Numbered from the stretch's first letter, positions 1 to 9,052 are shown. The stretch is DNA of 64,000 nucleotides from Myxococcales bacterium (GCA_016712525.1 JADJQX010000001.1:1302001-1366000), one strand, 5' to 3'. Notes: generated by a model not told the origin, from the letters alone. Program-made: numbers and translations.

Positions 1-1124
1 ATGATCTGCGGGTAGCCGTACGGCCACGCGAGCATGAAAATGAGCCCGAGCTCGTAGAGCGGTCGCTCCTTGAACGTGAGCGGATTGCCGCTGCCGTGCC
101 CTCGTTGGTTGTCGTGGTTGTCGATGAAGGCGACCCCCGACGTGGGCGGCAGGAGGCCCCAGGCAGGCCCGAAGGTCTCGAGCCACGCGAGCTTCCCCGC
201 GCGGAGCACCCGACTGAGCTCGGCGCCGTAGCGGACCTCGGTGACGTCGCCGGTCGCTTGGTACTCGGCGGACGTGACGACGCCGCGGCCGTCGTCGTCG
301 AGGACCTCCTGGTACACGTAGAGCGGGCCGCGGACCTTGCCGAGGATGGCCGAGAGGTCGACCGGCGAGATGTGCTTCGCGGCGTCGACTCGAATACCCG
401 AAACGCCCAGGTCGACGAGGTCCTGCAGGTAGGCCGCGAGGGTCGTTCGCACGTGCTCTTGCGCGGTGTCGAGGTCGGGGAGAGTCGCGAGCTCGCAGTG
501 GAAGATCTCGTCGCGCGAGCCCCAGTTCTGGATGGGGCGCTCGCACCCGTGAAAGTGATTCGGACCGTAAATTCCCGGGTAGCTCTTGCGAGAGAACGTG
601 CTGCCCGCGCTGCCGACGCCTTGCTGGACGAACGACATGTGATTGAGGACCGCGTCGACGTAGATGTCGACACCTGCCCGTTTGCAGCGCGCGATCATGC
701 TCGCGAGCTCGGCGCGCGTACCGCCGCGGCTCTCGAGCTGGTAGCTCACGGGCTGGTAGCGCTCCCACCAGGGGTGGCTCGGGAGCTCGGCGTGCTCCTG
801 GGGGGGAGAGATCTGAACGGCGGCGTAGCCTGCGGGGCCGAGCACGTCTTCGCACTCACGGGCGATGTCGTTCCACTTCCACTCGAAGAGGTGGGTGAAG
901 ACCGTCCGAGGTCCGGGCGGAGGCCGAGGTGATGGAGCCGCGTCCGGGGAGGAGGCCCCTCCGTCGGGCGCTCCGCCTTCGCCGGAGGATGCCGCTGGGG
1001 GAGGAGGGGAGAACCCGGAGCCCGGAGGTGTCGGTGGGGTGGTGTCCGCCTCCCGCGAGGACGCGACACATGCGACGAGCGCTGCCGCGCAGAGACCGCC
1101 GAAGAGCGCCGATGGGAACCGCAT
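1..1124 (-). CDS. Secreted alpha-amylase (GH13), lipoprotein, C-terminus beyond window
   Basis: Hydrolyses alpha-1,4-glucan links, probably at the cell surface or outside the cell. The start at 1124 has a GAGGAGG ribosome site 7 nt upstream and gives a signal peptide with lipobox ALVAC, then a Pro/Gly/Ser linker to about residue 73. The GH13 barrel follows: an early VFTHLFEWKW motif, GIRVDAAKH with the nucleophile Asp near residue 247, YQEVLDDD with the acid/base Glu near 273, and FIDNHDNQRGHG with the third acidic residue near 336. The last visible residues (LAWPYGYPQI) are typical of the barrel end, so the 374 visible codons lack the rest of the barrel and any C-terminal domains. It is divergent from the AraC regulator, which could control it. 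The family call is secure. Confidence 0.93.
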   Translation of the reverse strand, partial: MRFPSALFGGLCAAALVACVASSREADTTPPTPPGSGFSPPPPAASSGEGGAPDGGASSPDAAPSPRPPPGPRTVFTHLFEWKWNDIARECEDVLGPAGYAAVQISPPQEHAELPSHPWWERYQPVSYQLESRGGTRAELASMIARCKRAGVDIYVDAVLNHMSFVQQGVGSAGSTFSRKSYPGIYGPNHFHGCERPIQNWGSRDEIFHCELATLPDLDTAQEHVRTTLAAYLQDLVDLGVSGIRVDAAKHISPVDLSAILGKVRGPLYVYQEVLDDDGRGVVTSAEYQATGDVTEVRYGAELSRVLRAGKLAWLETFGPAWGLLPPTSGVAFIDNHDNQRGHGSGNPLTFKERPLYELGLIFMLAWPYGYPQI

Positions 1125-1242
1125 GGTCGTGACCTCCTCGCTCGACGAGAGCGTTGTGCCCATGGTCTAGCGTGAGCGTGCACGGAGATGCCATCGCGAC
1201 TCCGTCACAGACGATAGCGAGAACGTCACGCGCGAAGGTCTC

Positions 1243-2259
1243 GTGACACGGCCGAGCTCGCGCGGACGAGACCCAGACCACCCTTTCGGCGGAGCTCGGC
1301 TTGACGGCGTCGCGGTCGGGTGCAGCATGAGCCCCATGGCCGAGCGGGCACCGACGCCGAACGACCGCACGGCCCGAGGGGCCTCACGGAGCCGTGCGCG
1401 CTCCCGCCGAGGGACCGGCGTTCGTGCAGGCATCCACCTCGACGTCCGCGGCCTCGTTCCGCACGTGCGGACCGCCCTCACGGTGCGCGCGCCGTCCCTC
1501 GTCGTCTCGATCGAGCGCTCCGCGATGACCCTCGGCGTGCGTGGAGAGGACGTGCCGCTCGACCGCGCGGTCCTCGTGCTCGTCCCCGCCGGTGCGCGCC
1601 TCCGGCTCACGGCCGTGAGCCCCTCGGTGCGCGTCGCGATCCTCGGGCTCGGGGACGACGTCGTGCGTCGGGCGGCCCGCCTCCACACGAACGTCGGCCT
1701 CGACCGGGAGCGCCTCGAGCGGTGGCTCCGCGCGCCGCACGTGCTCCCACGGACGACGTGGGTGCACGAGCTCGTGCATCGCTACGTCTTCGAGCGGACC
1801 GTGCTCGCCATGGGATCGGGCCTCGTCGTGAGCTTCCTCGAGACGGAGCTCGTGAAGGAAGCGTACTTTCTCTTGCGCGACCGCGAGGCCGGAGCCGACC
1901 GCGCGCCGGCGGTTCATCGCCCCTCGACGCTCCTCGACCGAGCCCTCGCGTGGATCGAGGCCCACCTCTTCGAGAAGGTCTCGGTCGAGGCGCTCGCCCG
2001 CCACGCCCGCGCGAGCGAGAGCTCCTTGCTCCGGGCTTTTCGGCGCGAGCTCGGCACCTCACCCACGGAGCACTGGCGCGCCCGTCGCCTCGAGGAGGCG
2101 ATCGTCCTGCTAAGGGCCGGTGGGAGCACGGTCCTCGAGGTCGCGACGCGTGTCGGTTACGAGAGCGGCGCGGCCTTCGCGGCGGCCTTCCGGCGGCGCT
2201 ATGGGAGGTCGCCGTCGAGCTTCGTCCCGACCCGCCCGACGCGTCGCGCCCCGGGGTGA
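1243..2259 (+). CDS. AraC/XylS-family transcriptional regulator
   Basis: DNA-binding regulator. The last ~100 residues (about 228-330) hold the two helix-turn-helix motifs of the AraC family, including a VSVEALARHARAS recognition segment and the closing VATRVGYESGAAFAAAFRRRYGRSP signature region. The ~200-residue N-terminus resembles cupin-like ligand or dimerisation domains only weakly, so the effector is unknown. The GTG at 1243 has AAGG close upstream. An ATG at 1327 would remove 28 low-complexity residues and is an acceptable alternative start. The gene is divergent from the alpha-amylase across about 120 bp, so it may act on that promoter; this is inference. Confidence 0.85.
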   Translation: MTRPSSRGRDPDHPFGGARLDGVAVGCSMSPMAERAPTPNDRTARGASRSRARSRRGTGVRAGIHLDVRGLVPHVRTALTVRAPSLVVSIERSAMTLGVRGEDVPLDRAVLVLVPAGARLRLTAVSPSVRVAILGLGDDVVRRAARLHTNVGLDRERLERWLRAPHVLPRTTWVHELVHRYVFERTVLAMGSGLVVSFLETELVKEAYFLLRDREAGADRAPAVHRPSTLLDRALAWIEAHLFEKVSVEALARHARASESSLLRAFRRELGTSPTEHWRARRLEEAIVLLRAGGSTVLEVATRVGYESGAAFAAAFRRRYGRSPSSFVPTRPTRRAPG

Positions 2260-2465
2260 TCCGTCGTTTCGGAGCCCCGCGGCGTGTTCGCGCGCACTCG
2301 ACCGAGCGACCCCGAGAGTCGCTCGCCGGCCGCGAAGCTCGAAGGGCGTCGTCCACCCACCCTCGCCGACCAACACGTTGCCGCAGCCGGCGAGGCCTTC
2401 CGCGCCTCCGTTGGGGTCGGTGTGGACCGCAGGCATGACGTCGCCTTTGCGTGTATCTTGAGACA

Positions 2466-3368
2466 ATGCGTCCGGTCCCCGCGCTCGCTTCGCTCTGCTT
2501 CCTTGGTGGGTGGCTCGCTGCCTGTTCGGGTGGCTTCACTTCGGCAAGTGACGCGGGGAGCGAAGGTTCCCCGCCCGTGCAGGCCGACCTGTGTGGAGAG
2601 AACGCCCGGTGTCACTCGGCTGCCCCCACGGGATGGGAGGGCCCAGGCCTCGTGAAGAACGCCGACGAGACTGCACCGTGTGGGGGCGACGCGACGTTCA
2701 ATCAAGCGATCGGTTCGCGCCTCAACGACGGACTGTCGGCTCCCGCGGCGAAGTGCGATTGCAGCTGTGGCCCGCTCGAAGGCACCTGCACCTACACCTA
2801 CCAGCTCTACGACAACGCGGAGTGCGTCAGACTGAGGTACGGAAACGTCTTCACGAAAGGCCCCAACGCCTGCGGCGGAGACTCCGTGCACTACACGAAG
2901 TACGGTGGTGTCGGGGGAACCCCTCGCAGCTGCTCTCCCAAGCCGACGACGACGCTGCCACCCACCACCTGGGCAGCCACCGAGCAGTTGTGCGGAGGTG
3001 CCTTTTTCCAAGGAACGTGCCGAGGGGGAGAGCTCTGCGTCACAGGAGCCGCGAAGCTGTGTATCGCCCGCAAGGGAGACGTTGCGTGCCCCGCCGGGCC
3101 TTTTTCGGTCAAGCGCCTTCGGTTCGGCGGGATCGCCGAGGGGCGTGCCTGCACCGAGTGCACCTGCACGCGGCCAGCCAACGACTGCACGCCGCTGGGA
3201 ATCGGTGATTGCAGGTCGGAGACACCGAATGTGCCGCTCAGTCTGACGGGGTGCTACTTGAGCTCCAAGGTTATTCCCGTTCCCGACGGCGCGTGCACGC
3301 CCTCCGTGCCGACACCCACAGGGGTGGCAACAGGAGTCGACCCGACGACGCTCTGCTGCGAGCCCTGA
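2466..3368 (+). CDS. Cysteine-rich hypothetical lipoprotein
   Basis: Not recognised. The ATG at 2466 gives a signal peptide ending in lipobox LAAC (residues 17-20), then a short Ser/Asp/Gly linker. The mature ~280 residues carry more than 20 cysteines, many in CxC or CxxC spacing (KCDCSCGPLEGTC, CTECTCTRP), and the protein ends TLCCEP. This suggests a disulfide-stabilised surface protein. The upstream GTG at 2451 would add five residues before the signal peptide and is less likely. It stands alone on this strand. Confidence 0.75.
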   Translation: MRPVPALASLCFLGGWLAACSGGFTSASDAGSEGSPPVQADLCGENARCHSAAPTGWEGPGLVKNADETAPCGGDATFNQAIGSRLNDGLSAPAAKCDCSCGPLEGTCTYTYQLYDNAECVRLRYGNVFTKGPNACGGDSVHYTKYGGVGGTPRSCSPKPTTTLPPTTWAATEQLCGGAFFQGTCRGGELCVTGAAKLCIARKGDVACPAGPFSVKRLRFGGIAEGRACTECTCTRPANDCTPLGIGDCRSETPNVPLSLTGCYLSSKVIPVPDGACTPSVPTPTGVATGVDPTTLCCEP

Positions 3369-3464
3369 GAGTCGGGGGCTCGCTCGTGCGCTCCGCGGTC
3401 GTCGTTCCCGGGTCCGACCGTACCCGGCAGCGTGGAGGCCTACGCAGGGCCGACGCCGCTCCCG

Positions 3465-4406
3465 TCAGGTCCCCACGAGCTCGCGGGCGCGCGCCTTCAT
3501 GCGTTCGTCGAGGCCGGCGTCCCGCGCGAGGGCTCGGGTGAGCACGTCGCGGCCGAGGGTCGTGTCGCCTTCGCGCATCGCGAGCTCACCCAAGGCGGCG
3601 AGGAGCGTCGGATCCTCGGGCAGGATCATGAGCCCGGCGCGGAGCACGATGCGCGCCTCGGTGTTCTTGTTCTTGCCCATGAGGTCGAAGGCGGCGAACC
3701 CGATGGCGCTCGTGAGGGGCTCGAACGACGTGATCGGCGCGGCGTAGAGGGCGTCGGCCGCCTCGCGTGCGCAGCCGATCGCGCGTCCCTCTTCGCCCTT
3801 CGCGGCGGCGCCGATCATGTGCTTCACGTTGATCTGCGCTTGGCCGAGCGCCTCGCGCGCGCCCCTCGCCCGAAAGCCTTGGATGAGCGGGCCTGCCACC
3901 GAGGTGCTGTAGTGCACGAGCTTCAGCGCGTCGGTGCCGAGGCGCGCCAAGATCGCCTCGGTGCGCGGCTTGTCGTACGTGTCGTACACACACGCGACAG
4001 GGTCGAGCCTTAGGCAGAGGGCCTCGCGCGGGAAGAGCACGAACGCCGTGGACGCCCAGCGATCTCCGACGCGTGTCGCCACGGTGTGCCGCCCGGGGGC
4101 CACGCCGAGGAGCCCGTGCGGGCCAGGCCCGAGCACGTCGTGGGCGTCCCGGTAGCCCGACATGGCGCCTTCGGTCGCGTGCACATGGACTTGCACGCCG
4201 TCGATCCAACACTCGTCCCACACGTTCTCGCCGAGCACCACGAGCGACGCGAGCTCGCCCGTGCAAGCCGCCCAGAGCTCGCGAGCGTTCGTGTTGCGGG
4301 TGGACATCTCGTGCGCGTAGGCCGCCGCGCGCATGTCGCTCTCCATGGCGGCTTCGCGTGCGGCGCCGGCGGCGAGCCGGACGATGAGACCTACGGGAAT
4401 GAACAT
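3465..4406 (-). CDS. Hypothetical protein with TPR-like C-terminus
   Basis: Not recognised. The ATG at 4406 is chosen for AAGGGAG 8 nt upstream; the reading frame is open further upstream but looks non-coding there. The 313-residue protein starts with a weakly hydrophobic segment (MFIPVGLIVRLAAGAAREA). Its middle part resembles a PEGA-type beta domain (GPHGLLGVAPGRHTVATRVG). The C-terminal ~100 residues are helical and resemble tetratricopeptide repeats (LILPEDPTLLAALGELAMREGD). No catalytic motif is visible. It is convergent with the Cys-rich lipoprotein. Confidence 0.75.
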   Translation of the reverse strand: MFIPVGLIVRLAAGAAREAAMESDMRAAAYAHEMSTRNTNARELWAACTGELASLVVLGENVWDECWIDGVQVHVHATEGAMSGYRDAHDVLGPGPHGLLGVAPGRHTVATRVGDRWASTAFVLFPREALCLRLDPVACVYDTYDKPRTEAILARLGTDALKLVHYSTSVAGPLIQGFRARGAREALGQAQINVKHMIGAAAKGEEGRAIGCAREAADALYAAPITSFEPLTSAIGFAAFDLMGKNKNTEARIVLRAGLMILPEDPTLLAALGELAMREGDTTLGRDVLTRALARDAGLDERMKARARELVGT

Positions 4407-4560
4407 GGCGGCTCCCTTGGACGGCGATGTCCGCCGGAACATACGCCCCGGCCGGCGAAAATCCTCCTCGCGGCCCCGGGCGGTTCGCGACCTGCACGCA
4501 AGTAGCTGATCTGGATGGAGAAACGCCCTCGGCGGGTAGTTCACGGTACGCTCGCGGGCG

Positions 4561-5025
4561 ATGCTGCACAGCCGCCAATTCGGACAGCTCTCCCCGAACG
4601 AGACCCGATGGGACCGCCGGATGCCTCTCGACAAGGACGAGGTTCGCGTCGACCTCAACGTGGCGAGCCTCGCGACCCTCCCGCCGGACGAGCTCGCGAA
4701 GGTGGACGAGCTGCTCGGCGATCTTGGGGCGCTCGATCGGCAGGGTCGCGCGGCGCTCACCGCGCTCGTCGACGACGACGAGGCCGAGCCCGCGAAGTTC
4801 TGGCGCTTCCACGCCGAAGAGGTCGAAGGGTACGCGGGCCTCGCGCGCACGGGCCTCGTCGATGCGCTGAGGCTCTCGCGCGTCGGCCTCTACCCCGACG
4901 GAGCTTTTGGCAACCGGTCGTACGTGGTGCTCGACTACGAGCTGCGGGGGCCAAGGACGGATCAGATCCTCGCGGTAAAGCTCGGGCGCGACGGGGCCCT
5001 CGTCGCGATCGCCTGGGAGAGCTGA
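4561..5025 (+). CDS. DUF2004-like hypothetical protein
   Basis: A 154-residue cytoplasmic protein. The N-terminus (FGQL...W...V.VDLNV) and the C-terminal beta-rich part (YVVLDYELRG, ILAVKLGRDG) resemble DUF2004 proteins, a family of unknown role often linked to immunity-type proteins. The start at 4561 keeps the FGQLSP segment typical of that family; an ATG at 4621 would remove it. No signal peptide. The family assignment is by eye and moderate. Confidence 0.7.
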   Translation: MLHSRQFGQLSPNETRWDRRMPLDKDEVRVDLNVASLATLPPDELAKVDELLGDLGALDRQGRAALTALVDDDEAEPAKFWRFHAEEVEGYAGLARTGLVDALRLSRVGLYPDGAFGNRSYVVLDYELRGPRTDQILAVKLGRDGALVAIAWES

Positions 5026-5059
5026 GCCGGAGCGTGCGGGCTTGCGGTAGCCTCGGCGG

Positions 5060-5266
5060 ATGACGATCGATCGGCGTGTGGTCGCCCTCCTCGGGGGCTG
5101 GCTTTTTGCGAGCGAGACGCTGCAGATGCTCGCCTCGGACAGAATCGGAGGCTCGTTCCCGGTCGCGTCCTTCTTCGTGCACGGCGTTGGTGTGGTCGTG
5201 GGCCTCGTGGTTCTCGTGGCGGGGCTGCGCCGAAGCCCAGCCGACGACGGGGCGCGCAAGGGGTAG
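5060..5266 (+). CDS. Small two-helix membrane protein
   Basis: A 68-residue protein with two hydrophobic stretches: about residues 7-20 (weak) and 37-56 (strong, rich in Val/Gly/Leu). It ends in a charged tail. It starts 34 bp after the preceding gene on the same strand and could be cotranscribed. Function unknown; its small size leaves some doubt that it is real. Confidence 0.5.
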   Translation: MTIDRRVVALLGGWLFASETLQMLASDRIGGSFPVASFFVHGVGVVVGLVVLVAGLRRSPADDGARKG

Positions 5267-5678
5267 GGTCGGGCGAGCACCACGGGTGCCCGACGTTGTC
5301 AGGCGGGTGCAAGTGGCTGATTTGAATGGGAAAACCGCCGGAGCGGAGCGGCGCGACCTTGCCAGCTGATGTCCCGACGTCGTCAGGTGAGCTCCCGACG
5401 TCGTCAGGCGAGCTCCCGACGTCGTCAGGTGAGCGCCCGACATCGTCAGGTGAGCTCCTGACGTCGTCAGGTGAGCTCCCGACGTCGTCAGGTGAGCTCC
5501 CGACGTCGTCAGGTGAGCTCCCGACCGTGTCCGGTGGGGCCTGGAGGGCGTCAGGTGGGGCCTGGAGGGCGTCAGGTGGCCCTCCTCGGGCAGGATGGGC
5601 CTCTAGTCAGCTCGCGAGACGCGGGCGAGACGTCGCTGTCCGGGAAGGCCCGTTCCCGTGGATCGTACGTCGGTCCAC
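5267..5678. other. Intergenic stretch holding the 21-bp array
   Basis: No gene is supported here apart from the repeat array. At 5309-5340 there is a ~30-bp segment (GCAAGTGGCTGATTTGAATG and flank) that matches 4501-4530 at most positions, which suggests a short dispersed repeat shared by the two intergenic regions. Confidence 0.6.
5373..5582. repeat. Tandem array, 10 units of 21 bp
   Basis: Seven nearly perfect units of cccgacgtcgtcaggtgagc+t run from 5373, followed by three diverged units in which the GTCAGGTGGGGC half is kept and the first half changes to CTGGAGG. The 21-bp period is a multiple of three, so one plus-strand frame reads PTSSGEL over and over without a stop. No start, ribosome site or homologous protein supports translation. 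Each core unit contains the palindrome GACGTC. A single degenerate unit sits apart at about 5289-5309. The array lies between two genes that both read to the right. Not CRISPR: there are no unique spacers. Confidence 0.9.
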
Positions 5679-6479
5679 ATGTCTTCTCTTCGTACGATGT
5701 CCCCCGTCATCGTCTTTTGTGCGTTCGTGTGCTCGGGGTGTGCGGCCGCCGAGGTCGTCGACCACTACATGCTCGGGCACGTGGGGAGGGACGCGATCCG
5801 GTTCGGGCGCGAGGTGTCGGAGATGCCCGCCGAGCTCCAGAAGGCGGCCGCGGAGCTCGAGGTCGCTGCGGCGAAGCTGCGACGGGAGCTCACCTCGGCG
5901 CCTCCGCCCGGGAACGTGTCGCTCTCGAGCCTCGGTCACGGCCTCGAGCGCTTCGAGCACGATCCGGAGGCGAACTTCCTCGCGAATGCCAAAAAGGACG
6001 ACGGCACCCCCGAGAATTTCTCCTACGTGCGTATCGGAGTCGCTTCGTACGACGACTTCTTTCGGACGGCCCAAGAGCTCCACGCGCTCACGTACCAGGC
6101 CACGAAGACCGTGGGCCGCATTCGCGTCTCGTCGAAGAAGGTGCTGGGCGCGGCGACGGGCGGCGACCTCCGGGTGAGCCTCGAGCGCGCGACCGCGAGC
6201 GCGACCGGGAAGACGAAGGACGAGCTCGTGAAGCTCGGCGAGCTCGCGACGATGCTCGCGACGCTCGTCCCCCAGATCGTGGCGAAGACCGACGCCCTCG
6301 TCGACGCCGGAAAACGCTTGGTCGGCGACGCCCCGAAGGATCTCGTCGACCCGAAGCTCGCGCTCCACGTGGGGCTCGTGAAAGACGGGCTCGTCGCGAG
6401 CGCCTCGGTCATCCGAGAGTCCGGCGCGTCGATGACCACGCTCATGTCGGAGCTCGGGGCGTTTCGCTCGAACGGGTGA
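5679..6479 (+). CDS. Hypothetical lipoprotein, helical
   Basis: Not recognised. The ATG at 5679 gives a signal peptide with lipobox VCSGC; a GTG at 5658 and an ATG at 5697 are alternatives in the same frame. The mature part is Ala/Leu/Lys/Glu-rich and mostly helical, with heptad-like stretches (LQKAAAELEVAAAKLRREL) that suggest coiled coils. This fits a surface or periplasmic structural protein. The remnant of a PPOX-type gene begins right after its stop. Confidence 0.75.
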   Translation: MSSLRTMSPVIVFCAFVCSGCAAAEVVDHYMLGHVGRDAIRFGREVSEMPAELQKAAAELEVAAAKLRRELTSAPPPGNVSLSSLGHGLERFEHDPEANFLANAKKDDGTPENFSYVRIGVASYDDFFRTAQELHALTYQATKTVGRIRVSSKKVLGAATGGDLRVSLERATASATGKTKDELVKLGELATMLATLVPQIVAKTDALVDAGKRLVGDAPKDLVDPKLALHVGLVKDGLVASASVIRESGASMTTLMSELGAFRSNG

Positions 6480-6945
6480 GACAGGCGTGCCACGAACCGT
6501 GGTGGCGGGCGCAGGATCGGCGTGGGAACTTCGTGAAGATCCTCGACGACGTGACGTTGCTCGTGCCCGAGCGCCCCGGCAATCGCATCGCCGACACGCT
6601 GATGAACGTGCTGCAACGGCCGCGGGTGGATCTCCTGTTCTTTCTCCCGGCATCGGAGGCACGTCTCGTGTGAACGGACGCGCCACGCTCACCACTGACG
6701 AGGCGCCCCTCGTCACGTGCGAGGTCGAGGGCAAAGTCCCGACGCTCGGCATCGAACAGGCGTACACGCATTGCTCGAAGGCGTTCCTCCGCTCGGCGCT
6801 GTGGGACCCTTCACGGCACCTCGACCGCGCGGCGCTCGCCACGAACGGGGCCATCCTGAGGGCGATCCACGGAGAGGATTTCGACGCGGAGACGTACGAC
6901 CGGGAGCGGGCAGCGCGGTATGCGCGGCGGGAGGGGGGTTATTGA
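6480..6945 (+). pseudogene. Decayed FMN-dependent PPOX-type flavoprotein (MSMEG_1061-like)
   Basis: Two reading frames together give the C-terminal two thirds of a pyridoxamine-phosphate-oxidase-like flavoprotein. The first frame (about 6518-6650) reads NFVKILDDVTLLVPERPGN and then NVLQRPRVDLLFFLP. The second (about 6650-6945) continues GIGGTSRVNGRATL and then AYTHCSKAFLRSALWDP. In intact relatives the two parts are continuous, so a frame change occurred near 6650 (cttctcccggcatcgg). The usual first ~65 residues, including the SPRGD FMN-loop region, are missing: the sequence starts directly at the stop of the preceding gene. Both defects point to a non-functional remnant. Confidence 0.8.
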
Positions 6946-7059
6946 GGGAAGGGCGGCGACCTGGCCGCCATGTTCTCCGAGAGCTCGACGTTCAAGGCGT
7001 TTTGCTGGAGCGCCCCGGGAGCCGCATCGACGACGTGCCGAGGAACGTGGGCGCGACCG

Positions 7060-7698
7060 TCAGTTGCGCTTCTCGAAGGTCTCCACCAGCGTGCTCGTCC
7101 CCGCTCCGTTTGGCTTGATGAGCAGGAGCGCCCCATTGGCCGTCACGGAGTAGAGAAACGACGAAACCTGGCCGATCTGACCGACCGAGCCGACGCACGT
7201 GCTCGTCAACGTCAGCGAGCTCTCGGAGAGCGAGACATCGGCGGTCACGACCTTCGAGCCGTTCGCGATCGCGAGGTGCGTGCCGCGGATCTCCCACGTG
7301 CTCGCGCTCAAGGTGGCAGCCCCGGGGCTGGCGGCCTCCGTCGTGTGGAGCACCGCCGCCGTGCGCACATAGACGCCGTCGGGAAGGGGGCCTCCGGACG
7401 GCGCCGGCGCCACGCTCGCGTCGACGGTGATCCGTACCTCCGCGCCGAGCTGGGGTCGGTCTGCGCACGCCTTGGCCCCGGCGTCGGCGAGAGGTGGTTC
7501 GGGTGCGGGGGGCTTGGCCGCGTCCTGGGACGATGCTGGGGGAGGCGGCGTCACTTGTGACGGGGAGGGCATTGCCGTCGGTTCCGTAACCGCGTCACGG
7601 GGCGCCACAGCTTCCTCACTGCAGCCAACGATCGACGCGCTCGCGAACGTCGACAGGACGAGAACGAAGGGGAGAGATCGCTTGGTGAAGGCGTGCAT
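7060..7698 (-). CDS. Hypothetical lipoprotein
   Basis: Not recognised. A signal peptide with lipobox IVGC is followed by a ~60-residue Pro/Ala/Ser/Asp linker. The folded part, from about residue 83, is beta-rich (VEITVDAS-like start, DGVYVRTAAV, TWEIRGTHLAIANG, SLTLTSTCVGS) and probably forms a small beta-barrel or sandwich on the outer membrane. It is a single gene, divergent from the esterase across about 390 bp. Confidence 0.75.
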   Translation of the reverse strand: MHAFTKRSLPFVLVLSTFASASIVGCSEEAVAPRDAVTEPTAMPSPSQVTPPPPASSQDAAKPPAPEPPLADAGAKACADRPQLGAEVRITVDASVAPAPSGGPLPDGVYVRTAAVLHTTEAASPGAATLSASTWEIRGTHLAIANGSKVVTADVSLSESSLTLTSTCVGSVGQIGQVSSFLYSVTANGALLLIKPNGAGTSTLVETFEKRN

Positions 7699-8086
7699 AC
7701 GTTACGCTTGAGCAACGCGTGTGCCGTGCCCGAACACCAAGAAATCCGCTGCTTGTGCGCAACACGCGACCGGCGGGGCATCGTCGCGCCGGGGATGGCA
7801 CGCCCTGGCACGTGGTGAGCCGTTCACAGCGCGGGTGCGCCCGACGTTGTCCCATCCTTCGTACCAATCCAAGAACCCTACCGACTCGATCGGGCGGCGC
7901 GGTGAAGCGACGGTGGACGGACGACAGCCCGACGTCTTCGTCGCCGATAGCGGCGGCAAGCTCTTCCGAGCGTCTCCGGGCCGTCGGCGCTGGCACGGCG
8001 CGAGACCCCGAGGGCCGACCACCCCCGGGCACCCTCCGCCAGATGGCGGGTTGCCCCGGGCGGGCGGAAGTGCTCCTGTCCAGGCG
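7699..8086. other. Divergent intergenic region
   Basis: It separates the hypothetical lipoprotein (minus) from the esterase (plus) and must hold promoters for both. The esterase frame stays open through most of it, but the residues there do not look like a protein and would place about 120 residues before a good signal peptide. I see no convincing small gene, hairpin or repeat. Confidence 0.5.
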
Positions 8087-9052
8087 ATGCGCAACACCTC
8101 CTGGCTTCGTTGGGCCGCGCCCGTCTTCCTCGTCGTCGCGTCGGCGTGCACCGCCACGACGCAGAGCGACGAGCCGTCACCCTCAACGTCTGCGGACGGT
8201 GGTACGACGTCCGACGGGGGCGTCGTCACCCCCGGAAATCCGGACGGCGGTGGTGCTTCGGACGGGAGCGTCGCGCCGGGGGCGGCCGCGAAGATCCCCA
8301 AGCCGACGGGGACCTGCCCGACCATCACGGCCGGCGACGTCACCTTCGCGCCGGCGGGGGTTCCTCCGCGCAAGGTCAAGCTCGCGTTCGAGGGGGCTGC
8401 CAAAGGCCCGCTGCTCCTCTATTGGCACGCGACCGGGAGCTCACCGGCCGAAGCGGCCTACTCCCTCGGCACGAGCCAGGCGGCGTTCACCGGCGCAGGT
8501 GGGGTCGTCGCGACGCCGTATTCCGACCCCGCGGCGGGGCAGTTCGAGTGGTTCCTCGTCAACCAGAGCACGAAGCAAGACGACTTCCTCGTCGCCGACG
8601 AGATCGTCGCGTGCCTCGCCGAGGCAGGCCGCATCGATCCCAACCACGTGCACGCGGCGGGCATGAGCGCCGGTGGCCTGCAGACGACCGCGCTCGGCTA
8701 CTACCGATCTGCCTACGTCGCGAGCGTGGCGACCTTCTCGGGGGGGCTCCCCACCGGCTTCGACCCTCCTCCGCAGACGGCGGGCAACAAGGTCTCGGCG
8801 CTCGTTTTTCACGGCGGCACGAGCGACAGCGTGTACGGCGTCGACTTCACCGCCGCGAGCGTGCGCTACGCGGCTGCTGTCCGCGCGCTCGGGAACTTTT
8901 CCGCGATCTGCGATCACGGCAAGGGCCACTCGATCCCGCGTGACGCGGCGCCCAGCCTTTTGACCTTCTTCGCCGCGCACCCGTTCGGCACGTCGCCATC
9001 GCCGTACGCGGGCGGTCTGCCGGCTTCGTTTCCTGCATACTGCAAGCTGTAG
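8087..9052 (+). CDS. Secreted esterase of the PHB-depolymerase/feruloyl-esterase type
   Basis: An alpha/beta-hydrolase lipoprotein that probably cleaves carboxylic esters outside the cell. The ATG at 8087 gives a signal peptide with lipobox ASAC, then a Ser/Asp/Gly linker to about residue 70. The catalytic triad can be read: Ser194 in GMSAG, Asp247 in HGGTSDSV, His281 in DHGKGHSIP. LLLYWHATGS near residue 110 is the usual oxyanion-hole strand. Length (321 residues) fits the LpqC/CE1-like group. The substrate (polyhydroxyalkanoate, feruloylated polymer or other) cannot be read from the sequence. Confidence 0.85.
   Translation: MRNTSWLRWAAPVFLVVASACTATTQSDEPSPSTSADGGTTSDGGVVTPGNPDGGGASDGSVAPGAAAKIPKPTGTCPTITAGDVTFAPAGVPPRKVKLAFEGAAKGPLLLYWHATGSSPAEAAYSLGTSQAAFTGAGGVVATPYSDPAAGQFEWFLVNQSTKQDDFLVADEIVACLAEAGRIDPNHVHAAGMSAGGLQTTALGYYRSAYVASVATFSGGLPTGFDPPPQTAGNKVSALVFHGGTSDSVYGVDFTAASVRYAAAVRALGNFSAICDHGKGHSIPRDAAPSLLTFFAAHPFGTSPSPYAGGLPASFPAYCKL

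Noticed and set aside
5373..5582. CRISPR array
   Set aside because: The units are contiguous 21-bp tandems without spacers, and no cas gene is near.
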